A stretch of DNA of 64,000 bases from Phoronis australis (lineage: Eukaryota; Phoronida; Phoronidae): NCBI GenBank assembly GCA_002633005.1, contig NMRA01000012.1:522487-586486 (forward strand), written 5' to 3'. Shown here piece after piece: positions 41,603 to 56,600 of this stretch; position 1 is the first letter of the stretch; each line of letters starts with the position of its first letter. The translations under genes were made by a program, and so were the position numbers. Under the pieces are notes generated by a model that ran no database searches, was not told the DNA's origin, and worked only from the letters and a program-made list of their open reading frames with translations.

Positions 41603-44521
41603 TTTATTTCAACAGATCTTACACAGGAAATGCAGAAAAATGGGTTTGTAATTGACAATTGGATAAAAATGCTATACTTGTAAAAATACCTCAAAGTCTT
41701 ATCAAAATATTACCCATGATTCAACTGCCAATTAAGAAAATACAGTAGTGTAATACGACTAGTAAAATAAAGCTATTGCAACGTGACACGACATATTAAC
41801 ACTTAGAGCAATGACTTAACTTTTGCGATGTTGCTTTACAGTGATTGTCTGAATGATTTTCAAAAGTTAAACAGAAACATCTTTGAAAAACTATCTTTTT
41901 TAACAATAGTTAACAATACTGTTATGCTTTCTAATCATCGTGCTGATTCCTCAACTTCTATTAAAGTGAATAAGAAAATATTCTTCATGTACTTGTACGT
42001 AGACTAACTTCAAACTAATTCATATATGCAGTAATCAATCTTTTTGGTCTATTTCGCAGCTTTCTAAAACTTAGCCTTTATTATAATATATAAACATCAC
42101 AATTGTGTCTTTTGGCTTCTGACTTAACGATCACAAAGAGCTAACCAGTTTTCATTAACATTCCACAAAGCAGTATAACCCCAAAATTTGTGATTTCAAA
42201 AACCACGCAATAAAATAAACATGATGCAATCAGAAACAATGCAGGCAGAATATTTACAAGCAACTAAAATCATGAATTCAATAAGCTAGCAGGCAATTAT
42301 AACTTTTCAATATACAACAACAGTTCTAAAGAATATTAATGCATAGAATGACATGTGTATGTTATATAAACGGTATAGTTAATGTGCATAACATTTTTAA
42401 CATAAAAAGTATCGTTCAACACATATTTCAAATTTTGCAAGGTTAAGTCTATCGTAAGGTAGGCCCTTCTGAACCTTGTTCTGATTGGCTAGACTTAGGA
42501 AATGGGCAATGTTTGGGACAGACTAGAAACAAATGGTAATTTACACTTCCATGCCATTGCTAACTTCTTTTTGTATGCAATGAATTAGCCAATCAGAAGA
42601 AAGGTTCCACAGAGAGCCAATGTTGAAAATACTTCCAGCAAATCTGAAGGCAATTGAACTTGGACTATCAAGTTCAAATTTTGAGTGTGGACCGAATAGC
42701 AACAAAAGGGCGTGTCACTGCTACATATACTTGACATGGCCACCACTAACTATGTACACAAATAACAAATGAGAATGTTCCTTTCACTCAACCTTGGTAA
42801 TTCTCATACTTAGCACGCAATACACTGAAAAAGGAAAATTTATTTTACCAACTTTTCTCAACAAAAACAAGCTTCAGTAATACCCGACTTCATTATCACC
42901 CCAGTTTGTATTTTACAACTGTCATCAAACAGCACAAAATTTTTTACAATGACACCGGATGAACTATGACAATTTTGGCAATGAGCATTGTGTGAAATGC
43001 ACGTAGTTTAGAGAAAAAACCCAAACAGTGCCAATTGTTGAACCAATCGGTGAACTCCATTTGGTCCGTGGTTTAATCGTGTGTAATTGGGAATGATAAG
43101 TGGAGACATATAAAACTAAAACACAAGGTTCCACCCCAAAACATGGACCAAGACAAAGGTTTTCAAAGACAGTGCTGTATGAGACTTTAATACTTCATAC
43201 TTTTATCCTTTGTGGAAAGAGTTGCACAGGTCCTGGTTGAGAGACTCAACAATTTTACATTCTTTCCTACAGTGTAACGACCTATAAAAAGCTGGGCATA
43301 GTAGCACAAAATGGCGCACAGTAGCAAGCTAAACAAATCTTGCTCACGTTTTGAGATGCACTAAACAACTCTCAAAATTTAGTCATAAGCGGCATGGAAT
43401 GCAATCTAAAAAGCTGCGACCTACCTAAGTTTGCATAGTATATCTTACATTGGAAAGGACGGATTGAAAGTGGTTAAACAGCAAAACATCCATTAACAAA
43501 CAGCATTGTGACTGTAGAAGATAATTACGACTCAGCAGTACCTCCGGATTATACTCGGTAACAAACATGTCCACACCTTTCAATTTTTTCCCAATCTCAC
43601 TTTCGAATCGTGGAACTTTACAGCAGTTTTGTATGTTCGCAAACAAAAAGCGGATACAGCTTAGTGCCGAGCACTAAGTGCTGGGCCCTTAGTGCTCTGC
43701 ACTAACGGCCTTGTCACAGCAAGGGAGGAGTTCTCAGTATGACCTTGAAATCTGCTAAGTGCGAGTGTGAACCAATCATTGTGCGATTTTTGTAAGAAAT
43801 CTGTGAACGTGATCACATTGGAGAAGGCGGATTTCATCAAAACATGCTGGGATATTTTGAGAATGAGTTTGTAGCAACAGGACCTTAAAACTGTTTCTGC
43901 ATATTGGATGGAAATTGAAGTTTGACTCTCTTCAGTTTCTCTGGTCTTTACCTTCTCAACTCTGCTGTCCTCATTCTATGTTCTTAGTAATAATCCATCA
44001 ACAGTTTAAGAATCACTATGCACCTTCCATAACAGCAACGTGTTTTGTTCGAAGTTTTTCTATTACAAAGGTAACTCTAAAATACAAATGACTTGGTGAT
44101 GAATTTCACTACAAACTTTTCTTAAATTTGTTTTCGGAAATAACATTTCACAATGAAGTCTTTAATAGTTTGAACATCTGGACACACAACATATCAGAGA
44201 CACTACTACATCATGTCAGAACAGTATGCAGCATATAGACCATCTCAGCCTAAGTAAACTAGAACTAACGCACAATAACAAATCAACTCGCACAGCTACG
44301 CTGATGCACATTTCACAATTTTGAGGACACAGTAAATATGCTTATAGCAAAATAGTTGGGTATAAATAGAACAACAGACACATTAAAACAAAGTGCAAGG
44401 CCCAATCGGGGAATCACAAATGTTGGAATTATCTCTCCCATCTGAGTATTCACTGCTTGGGTACGCCCCACTAGACGGTCCACGGGTATCCTAGATTTTT
44501 GTCACAGTCTCCCTCACTGTC
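41603..44521 (-). other. BICC1: Probable BICC1 3'UTR
   Basis: About 2.9 kb of AT-rich sequence downstream of the BICC1 stop without recognisable exons. AATAAA signals on the - strand lie at 42844-42839 and 41608-41603; the second would mark a long 3'UTR typical of a post-transcriptionally regulated gene. This is inference; transcript ends are not visible. Confidence 0.4.
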
Positions 44522-44646
44522 TCACCACCGTCCGCTATGGCTGGCGATGTCTTGTCGTCTCACGGCAGCCAGCACTGGGTTGGGGTTCCGGAATGGGTTG
44601 TTGGCACCAGGCGTTGCCGAGAAGTGGCTTCGCCTTTTGTTCAAGT
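44522..44646 (-). CDS. BICC1: BICC1 terminal exon with stop
   Basis: Acceptor GTGGTTTCAG, phase 1 in, stop TGA at 44524-44522. It encodes DLNKRRSHFS ... RRQDIASHSGRW, matching the human end ELNKNRRKLF ... HSDIASVSGRW. Confidence 0.97.
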
Positions 44647-47600
44647 CTGAAACCACAAGGCAGTGAAGTGTTCAAGTCAGATTTTTGAGTTTTCGTTCTT
44701 TCATTGCAAGTAATAATTGTTGTGACTTTTCAGATTCTTGCTAACTCAAAAGCAACAAACGGTTGGGCTTACTATCATCACTAGAGGCATTTAAAATCAA
44801 CAAAAGAAGATTCAAAGCTTCTATAAACTCAGCCACCATCAAAGAATCTAACACGTGACTTAGAGCACTTGGCGATATAAAACTGGTCTCAATTTGCTCC
44901 TTACTCCGGTATGAAGCAATTCTTGGGCTTGGAATGAAGCAGTAGTTAACTATTACCTGAGACCATGATTGACATTGTTACAAGTCAAATTATTGAGCTT
45001 TTCCTCAAACAATTACAAAATATCAGTTCTTCCCAACTGACATTAGAAAGTAATCGGTTATTGCCACCTAAAGGTTTAATTATCTGTCAATTAAAGCCAA
45101 TGACTTTTGATTCATACAACCTACCACTACAAACCTGATCTGCACTAGTTGCATGATTTTTATGCTTACATAACATTGCCAGTTCATTAGTGCTCGAGAC
45201 CTTAGATTCCCAAAAATTGACCTGCTGTGACACTATGGTGCCTGGTCTTGAGTGACAATGAAATATCAGAGCTTCCAAACCCACAAATTGAATAACAGTT
45301 TTATGACAGCAGGAGGTCTAAATCAAAAGTTGTAGTTTTTACATGGGCCAGTTATATGGCAGTTTTTAGTTGGAATGTGGCAAACTTATTTCTTGTACTC
45401 AGAATTGGAACATCATGAGAGTGTGCAACCTCTGTGTTCCCATAACTTTCGACTGCATAACTTGTCCGGTTACCTGTAATGGCCAGTAACATCTTTCTGC
45501 GAGCGCCAAATGTTGAAATCCCAAGCTCCTTCAGGTCCTCATCGGTAAGAGTTATGAACGTGGACAAATCAATCTGCAGAACAGAAAACATCCACCATGT
45601 TATTGTTTATTGCATAACCGACGGAACAAGTCAGCTGTTTACATGACAGTTGAGCCCACTCTGCATTTTATTTGTTCCATAAGTGGACTCAACAGTCAGA
45701 TAAGGAGCTTACTTGTTTCTTTTCATAGATTAAATAACATAAAATACAGACAAAGGAAGAAGTTAAGAACTGAGTAAAATCAATGACAGTTGAAAAAGTT
45801 ATGCGTTCAAGTTGTTCAGGCTGATTTGCAAATGTCCAGTTCTGATTTTTATCTCATAGCAAAATCTTAATCTTTCTGTATGACAAACCACTGGCTACAA
45901 GTTGCAACATACCTCCTGTTGCTGGAACAGATCTGTATATTTGCCTAGTCCCAGTTTACTAAAGAGTTCACAGAGGTCAGACTTGGCAGACCAGATACTC
46001 TTAGAGCCACTGTCCACAAGTGAAGTACTGTTGAGGCCAGAACACAAACCGTTGACTGTAATGATAAATGAACTGCATGTTATATCAAGAGTCTGGACTA
46101 TGTCTCATGACACTGGGCAACAACAGCAGTTTGAAGTGATCAAGCATTACGTTACACTGGTGTGGACGTCAACACTAAGACTTAAGCTTCACTAAATGTA
46201 CCCATGAGCTATCCAAGCTTTGTTTTATCTCACTAGGTAAGCATAATCGACCACATTCATGAACCAGTTCAATGCCATATAGCTAGCAGTTTTATCAGAG
46301 TATCTCGGCTGCAAATTTTCCTTGATACAAGTTTTGTTGAACACGACATTCAAATAGAATGTCGTGTTCAACAAAACTGGTCAAGCAGTTTTATTCCAAA
46401 CCCGTCTCATCTAAGTCAGAATGCCATCTTTATCAAACAGAATGACTGCTATTTACAGGTTAGATTTGACTTGAAGCAAAAAGGATTTTATGCAAAAACT
46501 TGTGGGTTAAAACCATAAAATAACTTGAAGAACATTTATTGCGTTATTTCATTACACTTTCAAACAAGAATAACACAAGTCATGTTAAAGTACTTTGAGC
46601 GACTAACCAGCCAACGACATAACTTACAGGAGTTTAGTCCCGGTGGCTGCACGGAAAAGTCTCCTTCGGGCTTCGGAGGGATGACGGAGGTGAGTTTCTT
46701 TGAGTTCTTCCATGGGTCTCTGTCCACGCCGTCTTCTTCTTCCAGTGAACTCGCCTTAAAATATCAACAATTGTCAATGAAACCAAATACAGTGTCAAAA
46801 CATGCAGCCATAATCCATAGGCAATATCATGCAATAACTGTGCATTCTTAGTATGAACACAAACCAACCACTGATGTGTTATGGTACATCAAGTTTCTTG
46901 TGAACAACACGAGATCTCCAAAGACCATGTTAAGTCACACAAGCGAAAAGCAAGAGTTTCGCGAATGAGCTTGAAGCCTAACTGGCATAGACTAGCAAAA
47001 TGGCGGCCAGTGATGTAACAGATCAGTGGTGTTGGAATCCTGAATTATGTGAGAAAATTCTTGTTTCTTGTTATTAATAAATAATCAAATATTTCTAAGC
47101 TTATGTCTCCTGCAAGTGTCTTGCCATTGCGGAACAAATCAACAGCCTAAATAATGCAACTTAAAAACACTGAACTTGTAAATAGGTTCAACTGAGAGAA
47201 CAGAATATCTGGACAACATAATGAGATCAGTAAAACTTCTTCAATTTACAGCCCAGTATGGTGAAACAGTGAAGCGTTATTTTGTTACATTTCATACAAA
47301 ATAACTAAATAAATTTACTTCATTTTAGCACAGTTTATAATGTACATTGGTTATCAAGTAATAAGTAAAATTCTGGGAATGTAACGAAATACTGCACTTA
47401 GCCTTCGAAAAATGAAAAATAACAGCAATCACTTTAAATTTGTTCAAACCTGAAGAAAGTATACCAAACCTTCAAATTTGAAGCACACATTTCTCACCAT
47501 ACTTTGCGGCCATTGTTGGCCCAGTATAGTGAATGTTGGCCAGTTCACTGACTCACCTCATATGTTGTGGTCATTGTTGGCCCAGTATAGCGGATGTTGT

Positions 47601-50600
47601 TCTGCTTGAGTCGGTCTCGTATCACAGTGTCTGGCATAGATTTGGAGAATCCCAGACCTGACCAGTAATCGGTGGGGTTACGCGTTTCACCTCCGGGCTT
47701 CTTCTGTATTGCTGGAATGACAGGGGAGATAAACACTGAGATCATTGGAAGAAAGTTGAGATGTGGCAGTGCAGTGGTGGGACACTAGCTTATGACCTCT
47801 CGATTTGAGCCAAGACAACTGATGGCCTGACCGTTGAAAGAAAGACGAAGAGAATGCTTTCTCATGATATCTCAACTATGCAAGGTTCATTTTAGAAGAG
47901 CTGAGCAATGGGTCAACTTGACCACACTCTGAATGACATAGGACAGTATATAAATGATTATGTAATCCCCAGTCATCACAATGGGAAATTAAAATTTAAA
48001 AGCACCAAAATATGAACCCTGCTTAATAGTGTAATCAACTAAGACTAGTGCGTATCACATAAGACTAGTGCGTATCACATAGGCAAAGTTCTTAAAGTAT
48101 AACAGCTATGTACCAATCAGATTCACAAGTAACCATTACACAACCAATCAAAATACTATACAACACGACCGAAATGAAGCTTCATCTTGAACATTCATAA
48201 CCAAGTGGAGAACAAACTCAAGTACCTTTTGTTGCCAGTAATTTCTTCTGCTCGTAGTCGAAGCTGATTGGTGGATTTGCCGGTTGACTGGGGAAGCCGG
48301 GAGGTGGCTTGGGTCGATCAGCACCAGGTGGCCTCTTCTCAGAGCTGTCCGACTCCCCACCACTTTCGGATGATTGACGGTCCCCATTTCTGAAACCACA
48401 CAGATATATGTGATGAAGTGTGTCCAGAGTAGCAAGGCAGAGAGAATACAATGTGGTAATTGGGAGTTTATAAACTGTCAGTTTTTAACAGATAAACAAT
48501 CTTAAGAAACCAATAGAACATTCCAATATCAGAATCAATTCACCACGAGCAATTATATCTGCCTGTCATTGTGAGCTGCAAATATGTACATACGTGGAAC
48601 GAGGATATAATGCAAGGCAGATCCACCTTACAGAACATGTTTTATGGCCATAAAAGTCATTGACACACAAGTAAGAGTTAAGACTTAAAACATAAAATAG
48701 AAGCTTTGCTCAGGCCATTAAATCTTTCAGCATTCAAACTGAAGATTCCTTCAGCTATAAATCACCATAGTTACAAATCGGAAAATAATTTTAAATAAAA
48801 CCCACTCGGGTGAAATTTAAACAAATGGTTTCTATGGCTACAAGTCAAGAACAATAGTGCGTGCGTAGGAAACATTCCTTGAAATGCAAAAAGACTGAGA
48901 CAGAAAAGTGGAGAACTCGGTACAAATTTGTCTGGCAACCAGACAACAGGAATTTCAACAAGCAGAGAATATTCAACGTTACATCCATGATTTAGCATCG
49001 ATGAACGAATGGTGGTTAAGGTCTAAGTGCAGATCAATAATTATTTAATGCTAATGTAAATGTCTCATTGTGCTGACTTTATAACTATACTTAGTTGGTT
49101 CGTAATGGTTTCTATTTTACTACCCATCTAAGAATTTTGGCATTTCTAGACTGTGATTGATTAGCATTAGGGACATAAATAAGGTTAGTATTCTTTAATT
49201 TAAAACATAAAATGGCAAAAAGGGACAATATTTGTTAGCATGGCACTGTTTGTAATGCACAGCAGTCAAGCAATATTTGCTAAGATTTAGAGCCTATATA
49301 CCACAGCACTAATGCTTAAAAATGAAAAGTAGCCAAATATAACAATGATTGTTGTCTTAAAATCAAGACCCCTTCTATGATTTGCATGTGTTTAACCCCA
49401 AAGCAGCAACGACACAGCAAACAGTACTCTATCCCTATTATGAAGATGACACAAACACAAGGACGTGGACACTTACTGGAAGGGGGCGCTCCTGACATCA
49501 TGTTCCAGCATGACCAGCGGTGATTGCGGCTTGTTGAGACCCTTCAGGTCGACGGAGCTACCACTGGAGCTGGGTGATCGACTTTTGGGCACCACAACAT
49601 TGACATAGGTGGAGCCAGCACGCATAGTATGTACCTCCACTGTGTGAAGAGAATATACATAGTATGTACCTCCACTGTGTCAAGAGTATATACATAGTAT
49701 GTACCTCCACTGTGTCAAGAGTATATACATAGTATGTACCTCCACTGTGTGAAGAGAATATACATAGTATGTACCTCCACTGTGTCAAGAGAATATACAT
49801 AGTATGTACCTCCACTGTGTCAAGAGTATATACATAGTATGTACCTCCACTGTGCCAAGAGAATATACATAGACAGTCAGAGATCAGCGACTGAGATGAT
49901 AAGTATGGTGCAACCTGCTCAATGTCATACCCTCGGCTTAATTTCATACTCTCAGTTTCCATGAAAATTATGATATCCCAGTAAAAGGGTTCCGGCTTCA
50001 TGAGATTTTACCACATCCATGCTTTGACACTGATACGGTAGCATAAATAACACCATGTCTGGGCAAGATAAAGTTATCGGTGCCCAGTTGCATGAAACAA
50101 TTCCAACTGAAATAGGGACTCAACTGAGTTCCCTAAATCTACTGGGTCTTTATGGAATTGTGAAAACAGTGATTGCTTTTTCTTATGCTGTTTGAGTCCC
50201 ATTACTAAGTCAATTTTTGGATTTGACACAAATCAAGGGTGAAGTCTACATTAAATTCCCAATATTATTGAAAACAAGTAGGGATCTTGTGATGTAACGC
50301 CCCTAATTTTAAGGACTAAGTCCCTAATTATTTTGACTGAATTAAAGGCTCAATTTTAGTTATTTTATTTAGGAAACATCATTAGTCAAAGTTGAGCTCA
50401 CAATAGAGATAAAATAATACACCTGTGAATACAGAACAAACCAAACACGCAAAGGATTCTGGGAACTTAGTAGAGTCCCTGTTTGGGACTGTTTCATACA
50501 ATGGCCGCAGGCCTCTAACACATTTAACTTGATGCAAAGAAAGCAGGAAATCTGAACAAGCAAGTTTGTATGGAGTTTAATACATATATTATTCAAATGA

Positions 50601-53600
50601 GTGAATACTGTTAACCTAATGAAACTTCAATTACTTACAGTCATCCATGGACGTTCCTGGCAGTATTGTAGGCGTGGGAATCATATTTGGAGGTGCGATC
50701 CCATTTATGGTCGGAGGGGGCATCACACTAGCGGACGAGATGAGATCGATGGGACTGGGGGTGTTGCTGTTATGGCTGACCAGAGTAGGAGGGTCCACAT
50801 ATGATGGGGAGCTGGTGGCAGCCAGCACTAGAACACACCATCAGTAACAACTTGTAAACCAGAAATTTATGGGATTCAATGTTAGCGGGTGAACATGAAT
50901 TTCCCAAAGGTAAACATAAGATGTTGCAACATGAAGAAACAATTTCTGTAACCAATTTGTTTCATATTTGTATCGATATGCTATATTTAAAATGCCGTAA
51001 CTATGATTTAAGATTAAAGAACAAAGATGTATTTGCATGCTCCTAACTATGCTAATACATTTATTGACAACTTGTACATGTGAAAACAAAACATTCTGGA
51101 AATAGGTGACCTTTGCACTCATGTGTACCTCGCGGGCACACCTAGCCCACATCATGCAGTGTTATTCCACAGCACCATGTCACGATACTTACTGGACATG
51201 CTTCAGTGATTTGCGGTGGACCAATTTCGTTCTTAAAAACATTCAGCAATTTTCAGGCTACTTCATATTCACATTAGTGCTATATGTTGTGTTTCTAACT
51301 AATTTGGCTAAGCAATCATACCAATAAGGAATTAGCCTGCAAGTTTCACTTTAAAACTAAATCAAAATCATTTGAATAATTTAATAGCATAACATGTATT
51401 TAATATGTCATGGGGTAACCTTCCATACTCCTAAGTAGTAAGCCTGATCATGCATCTCCACAAATCACACCGTCAGTAATTATTTCAATTGGCTGCGTTT
51501 ATCACATTGTTACTTCATTTTTATTGGGATAGCATCCATTTTTGCAATGCCTAAATATAATACCACACAATGAAATATAAATGTCCCACCTGCATTGCTG
51601 TGTTGTAGTGTTAACTTCACCTGAGGGTCGTTCTGGTTGAAGTCTTTGTGTAAACCATTACAGTTAGCATACACCAGCTGTTCATAGGGCGTGGTGGGAA
51701 CTGTAGTTACAGGAGAGAGCATCATCATAGGGCTGTAAAGACCTGTAATAAGAGGGAGACAGAGGTATATCAGCTGTTTATGGGGCGTCACGGCAACTGC
51801 TGTTACATGGAGTAGCATTAGCAATCAGCAGTAGAGACTCATCAGGGGTAATGTAATGATGACATAGCGACCACCGTGGGTGTAAGACAACTACCATGAC
51901 TATTGATATATCATGGACATCAATTGTGGATGAAAAAATACTTCAAAATTGAAATAGATAACACATTTGTTATCAATTAGAGATTCATCAATAACATTAT
52001 ACACACAGCAACACGCTCAACGACAAATTATCAACCAACAGAGAGTTGAACAAATCATTAGACCAGCAACTAGTGGTGGTCAAGTCCACTGGGTGTCCCA
52101 AAGAGCTATCTGCAACCAATGATTAGATGTCTGTTTAGTGGTTATCTGGTTACCAAGGAATAACTAAAAAACATGTCACCTATCTCCACCAAACTTTCAT
52201 TATGGAATCATACAGATTTTTCATGAAACTGACATATGACGGGCTTTGATACTTTTTAAAATGATTGAGGATTCCAATCTGTTGCCCAGACAAAATATTA
52301 ATTTGATTTCTGAGCAATACTGTTATATAATGTATTTACTTACAGCCATGAAATAAAATTTTAAATTTTTGTACATTGTGTAATTGCATCAAAACAACTA
52401 AACAAAAAAGGCATACACAAACACCGATAAATCAGTTCAAGCACAAGTAGCAGAAACAAGTGTACACCATCAAGTGAAGGTATCTGGCAACTACAGTATG
52501 ATAGTCTTACTTGTTGGAGATGAGATCCATTGGTGGGGACTGTTAGAACCATTGCTGCTAGGGGGAGAGCTGTTGTGTTCATTCAGCCCTAGCGACCTCT
52601 GTGGGCCAGTGCTCACACTAAGGACATTAGGTGCAAGAAGACCTAAGAGATTGAAAATAAGGAGAGGCTAGAAAAACCCAAACTAAAAATAGTCACATAC
52701 TCAGAGTGTCATTAAAAAATGGGATAGTTACTGGATACAAGAAAGTGGGTGATTAGAAAGACCAGGCGTTAATGTTTATGGGAGTTGTCTTCAATTTGGC
52801 ACACAGTGTGGTAAAAATGAGGAATTATATTTGTCAAGTTTCTGAACAAAAGTACACTTTGACTTCATCATAATGCATAGTAAGAGCTGAACAGATAAGA
52901 CAAAGCCAAACTTTGGAACAATTTTGAACATTTTCACTACGTAATCAGAATTTGAAAAGTGACAAAATGCAATTTTTGACAATTATTTCTGTGCGGAACA
53001 GTTGAATAATATTTTTCAGCAAAATACATTTGGAAACTGCTGCTACCTCAAACAAGCGAATCATGAAAATGACTCTAAAATAAGGATTAAACAGAAACTT
53101 AACTTGTAGTGACATTAAAATCTGACCTTACAAACACCCATTTTCACACATAAAACACAAATTCTAATGAAAGAAAAGGGATTACAAGTACTAAAAACTC
53201 ACCGTTTGTCAATACACTGATGGGGTATTCTGATGCAATAAAAGGAAAAATATATATTAACTATATATGTTGGCCAGCAACATGGCTGAATGAAACAATA
53301 GAACAAATGAAAATTCCAAGGATTGGAATATACATAGTGGAATAATTAGATAACGTGACTTGGACTTCCAAGCGCATATCAAAGTTAAAACATAAGTTAT
53401 GTGTGAAATGTCCCCTTACCCAAATTTGTGAGACCAAGTGTGTTGACTGAGGGGTTGAGTCCATTTACAGGCATGTGGGATGTAGGTATAAGAGAAGGCA
53501 CCGTCCTGTCATCCCTGTCCAGCCCTAGTAGGATGCGCCGGGCCTCATACATATTGCCAGCATTGCGCTCTATGCTCTTAACAATCACCGACTGAAAGGG

Positions 53601-56600
53601 AATAAAACTTGTTAGCAACAGGCTTTTGTTTCACCAAAGACTCATGCGCGTATTGAAAATTTATCTAGAAGTTTTATCGAGTGCTGCATCAGCGAAAACA
53701 ATAACGTCCATGAGCTTCATTCAGACCACAGTACATTAATTTGCCCTATTTCATACCTCGATTCTGGTGTCTCATAATTGTATCAAAAGAGCCCATACTC
53801 GCCACTGTATGAAACGGGGTGTCCTCTGGTAAGTCATATTACAAAAACAGCGCTCAATGTTACTTTAAAATTATGCCAATGAGAGCTACAGTGACTTAAT
53901 TGAGCATTTAGAGCCAATGGTGAATAATTCACCTTTTTCACATTCCGCCATAGTCTCAACTATGAGCCTATGACCTCTCACACATTGGATACTCCAGTCT
54001 GCAGAGTTATTAAGACTGCTAGTTGAACATAGACATTCAATAAGCCATTGTTGAAGGCTTAAGTGCTCAAATTACTGAGTTGATAATGCCAACTGTAACA
54101 TTATATAAGAATAATTTCACAAGTAATTCTCATTTTGGCAACAATAATAGCAGAAAATAATTAAGGGATTTGCATTAAAAAACTTCATATTTACAAGCAT
54201 ACATGGTTAAAACATTTTGTTTGACTGTTAAAACATTGTCCTTGTTTGACCACCAGAGGTCTATAGCTTCACTGTGCCTTGATATCTTTACAATGCTTTC
54301 ATACAAAATACTCACAGCAATTATTATTCAACTATGGATAAAAAGGGATGCCATCTATAAATATCTACTGTGCTGACTAAAGTCATACTAGGTAGACTTG
54401 TCTAAATTATGGACTTCTGAAATTAGCACTGGGGACCCAATGGTAAGCAGTGTGAAGTGATGGGGCTACCCTCATTGTAAATATATCAATAACAAATAAA
54501 TAAATAGATAACAAGAGAAGACTTTGCAGATTGTAAAATTCAGATACAATGTATGAATTCTTCACTTTGATGCATGGCGTAGTGGGAGAATGAGATTTCA
54601 GTTTGAAATATTTCTCAATGAAAATAACAAATAAGATAGCTTTGCTCACTACTAGCACTGACTAAGTTGAGCATATCATTTTCATCATTTGCACGGAATG
54701 TCTATAAATGTTAAAAAATGGAAAAATAAAATTCAAACACAACAAAATACTGATAAAATGAGTGAATACACCAAAGGCCACTTCACTGGTTAACCTTGAT
54801 ACAAAGCATTATGATGTCAATGAGGACATAAATAATAAATTACTAACTCCAGGTTTGCGTGACAAGGCCCATTTTTATTATTTTTGCAAATTGTGAGATA
54901 AAGGAATGTTTCATCTCATCACGCTATTGAACAGCACAAATCCAGCAAAATGGACATGTACCAAGTAATTCCAGGCCATTCATTGAATTTCAATATACCA
55001 TATTCGGCGTAATAACCGCCCATGCCCCTATAAGCACCCCCACGCGTTTTCAGACTTTGCTGAAATAAGCGCCCAGTCCATGAACGTGTACACGCGAACA
55101 ATGACGTACCTACAGTCCTAAAACTCGGCTACAGTAACGTCTTCAATTTATCAAAAAAAATTTGCACGGGTCTTCTAGACCACCAGCGGCACTGCTACAT
55201 TTGTATTTAGCCGTGACTATACACTTCAAAGTAACGCAGTGCTTCAAAAAGAACGACCATGTTCCACTATGGTCTGACCTTTCAGTAGACACATCGACTG
55301 TCTCATAAATAAAAATAACTCAGTGTTAAACGCACGTGGCCAGGCAGCGTGCGCTACAAACATGAACCTGTCATCAAAGACATTAGTCGGGAACTATCCA
55401 TTCATGAAACAGGTAGCATAGCATCGGTAAGAAATGAATATTGGCACTAATTTCCGACAATTTCTAATACTATAAAACATGTTCGAGTTATTTTTGAGAT
55501 GGATTGTTTGATTAACCATCATTGGTGTTTTTAAGCCGAATATCCGACAGTGAATGCTTACACACCCTTACACCGAAAAATAACTGTCAGTTAGGCTACG
55601 TACGCATCCAGCTACACGGCGACTAATATGGGCCTTACCGAGACAAATATCGAACGTTTTTAGCACATGAGACCGACAAGTGCTGAATGAAACAAGCTCT
55701 GGTTTAGGCCTACTGCTTGTGCAAATTTCTTTAGACACAATGAACATCTGGCTCGTTAGATTGTGTGGCTCTAGCCAAAAGACGGTCTCTGCTTTGGCAA
55801 ATGAAATCTGGTGACACGCATGCGCTCGCTTACTCGCAGACGAACATCAAAACAAACGCCACGTGACAACAACATGTGTGTTCATCAAGGCATTTTTCTC
55901 GCCGTGTTGCCGATCATACATTTAGATGGCATGATGTTGCACAGATTTGTACTTAAACCTGCCGTTAATCCAGACTCCACGGGAACTTAAAAAATCTTAG
56001 GGACGCTACTTAGAAAACTTAATGAGGATTTCAGGTAATTTGCTTGAGTCGAAACTATTTTTATTCAAGCATTATCCAAGACGGTGATTTCGAGGCAGTC
56101 AGTCGGCGAGTTTTCACCCAGGGATTTCAGCACAATTTTCTGTAATTTAGTTTGGTAGCAACGCACCACAGTTTTGTTGAAAGTCTTTCATAGATTACAT
56201 CACAGATCGTAAATTTGATGAATCTTAGCTTCCGATTTCACCCGTTTCAACCGCCTTGGGTTATAATATAAGCACCCCCCTGAACCGAACTTTTCTAAGC
56301 GCCCTGGGCGGTTATTACGGCGAATACGGTAGATTATTTATCTCATTTATCAATTTTTGAACACTGTTTTATCTCTCACTTCACACATTGTGCTTTGAGT
56401 GTTTTCAACAATTTGACAAATTCAAAAACCAATAACTTCAGTCATTATGGTTGGCTATTTGCTGTCAAAGCCACAAAAAGGCTAAATTTCCTAATCCACG
56501 CTACCACAAAGCTAGTCTTTGTCAGTTGAACAATGTCACCATTCATACCCTGTACTTAAACCAACAGACAGGAATAAAACTAAAAATAAACAAATGAGGC

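Noticed and set aside
49558-50001. 147-codon - strand open frame with repeated TMYILLTQWRYILC-like units
   Set aside because: It is the read-through of the 35-bp minisatellite in a frame that does not fit BICC1 exon 11. No similarity or start context.
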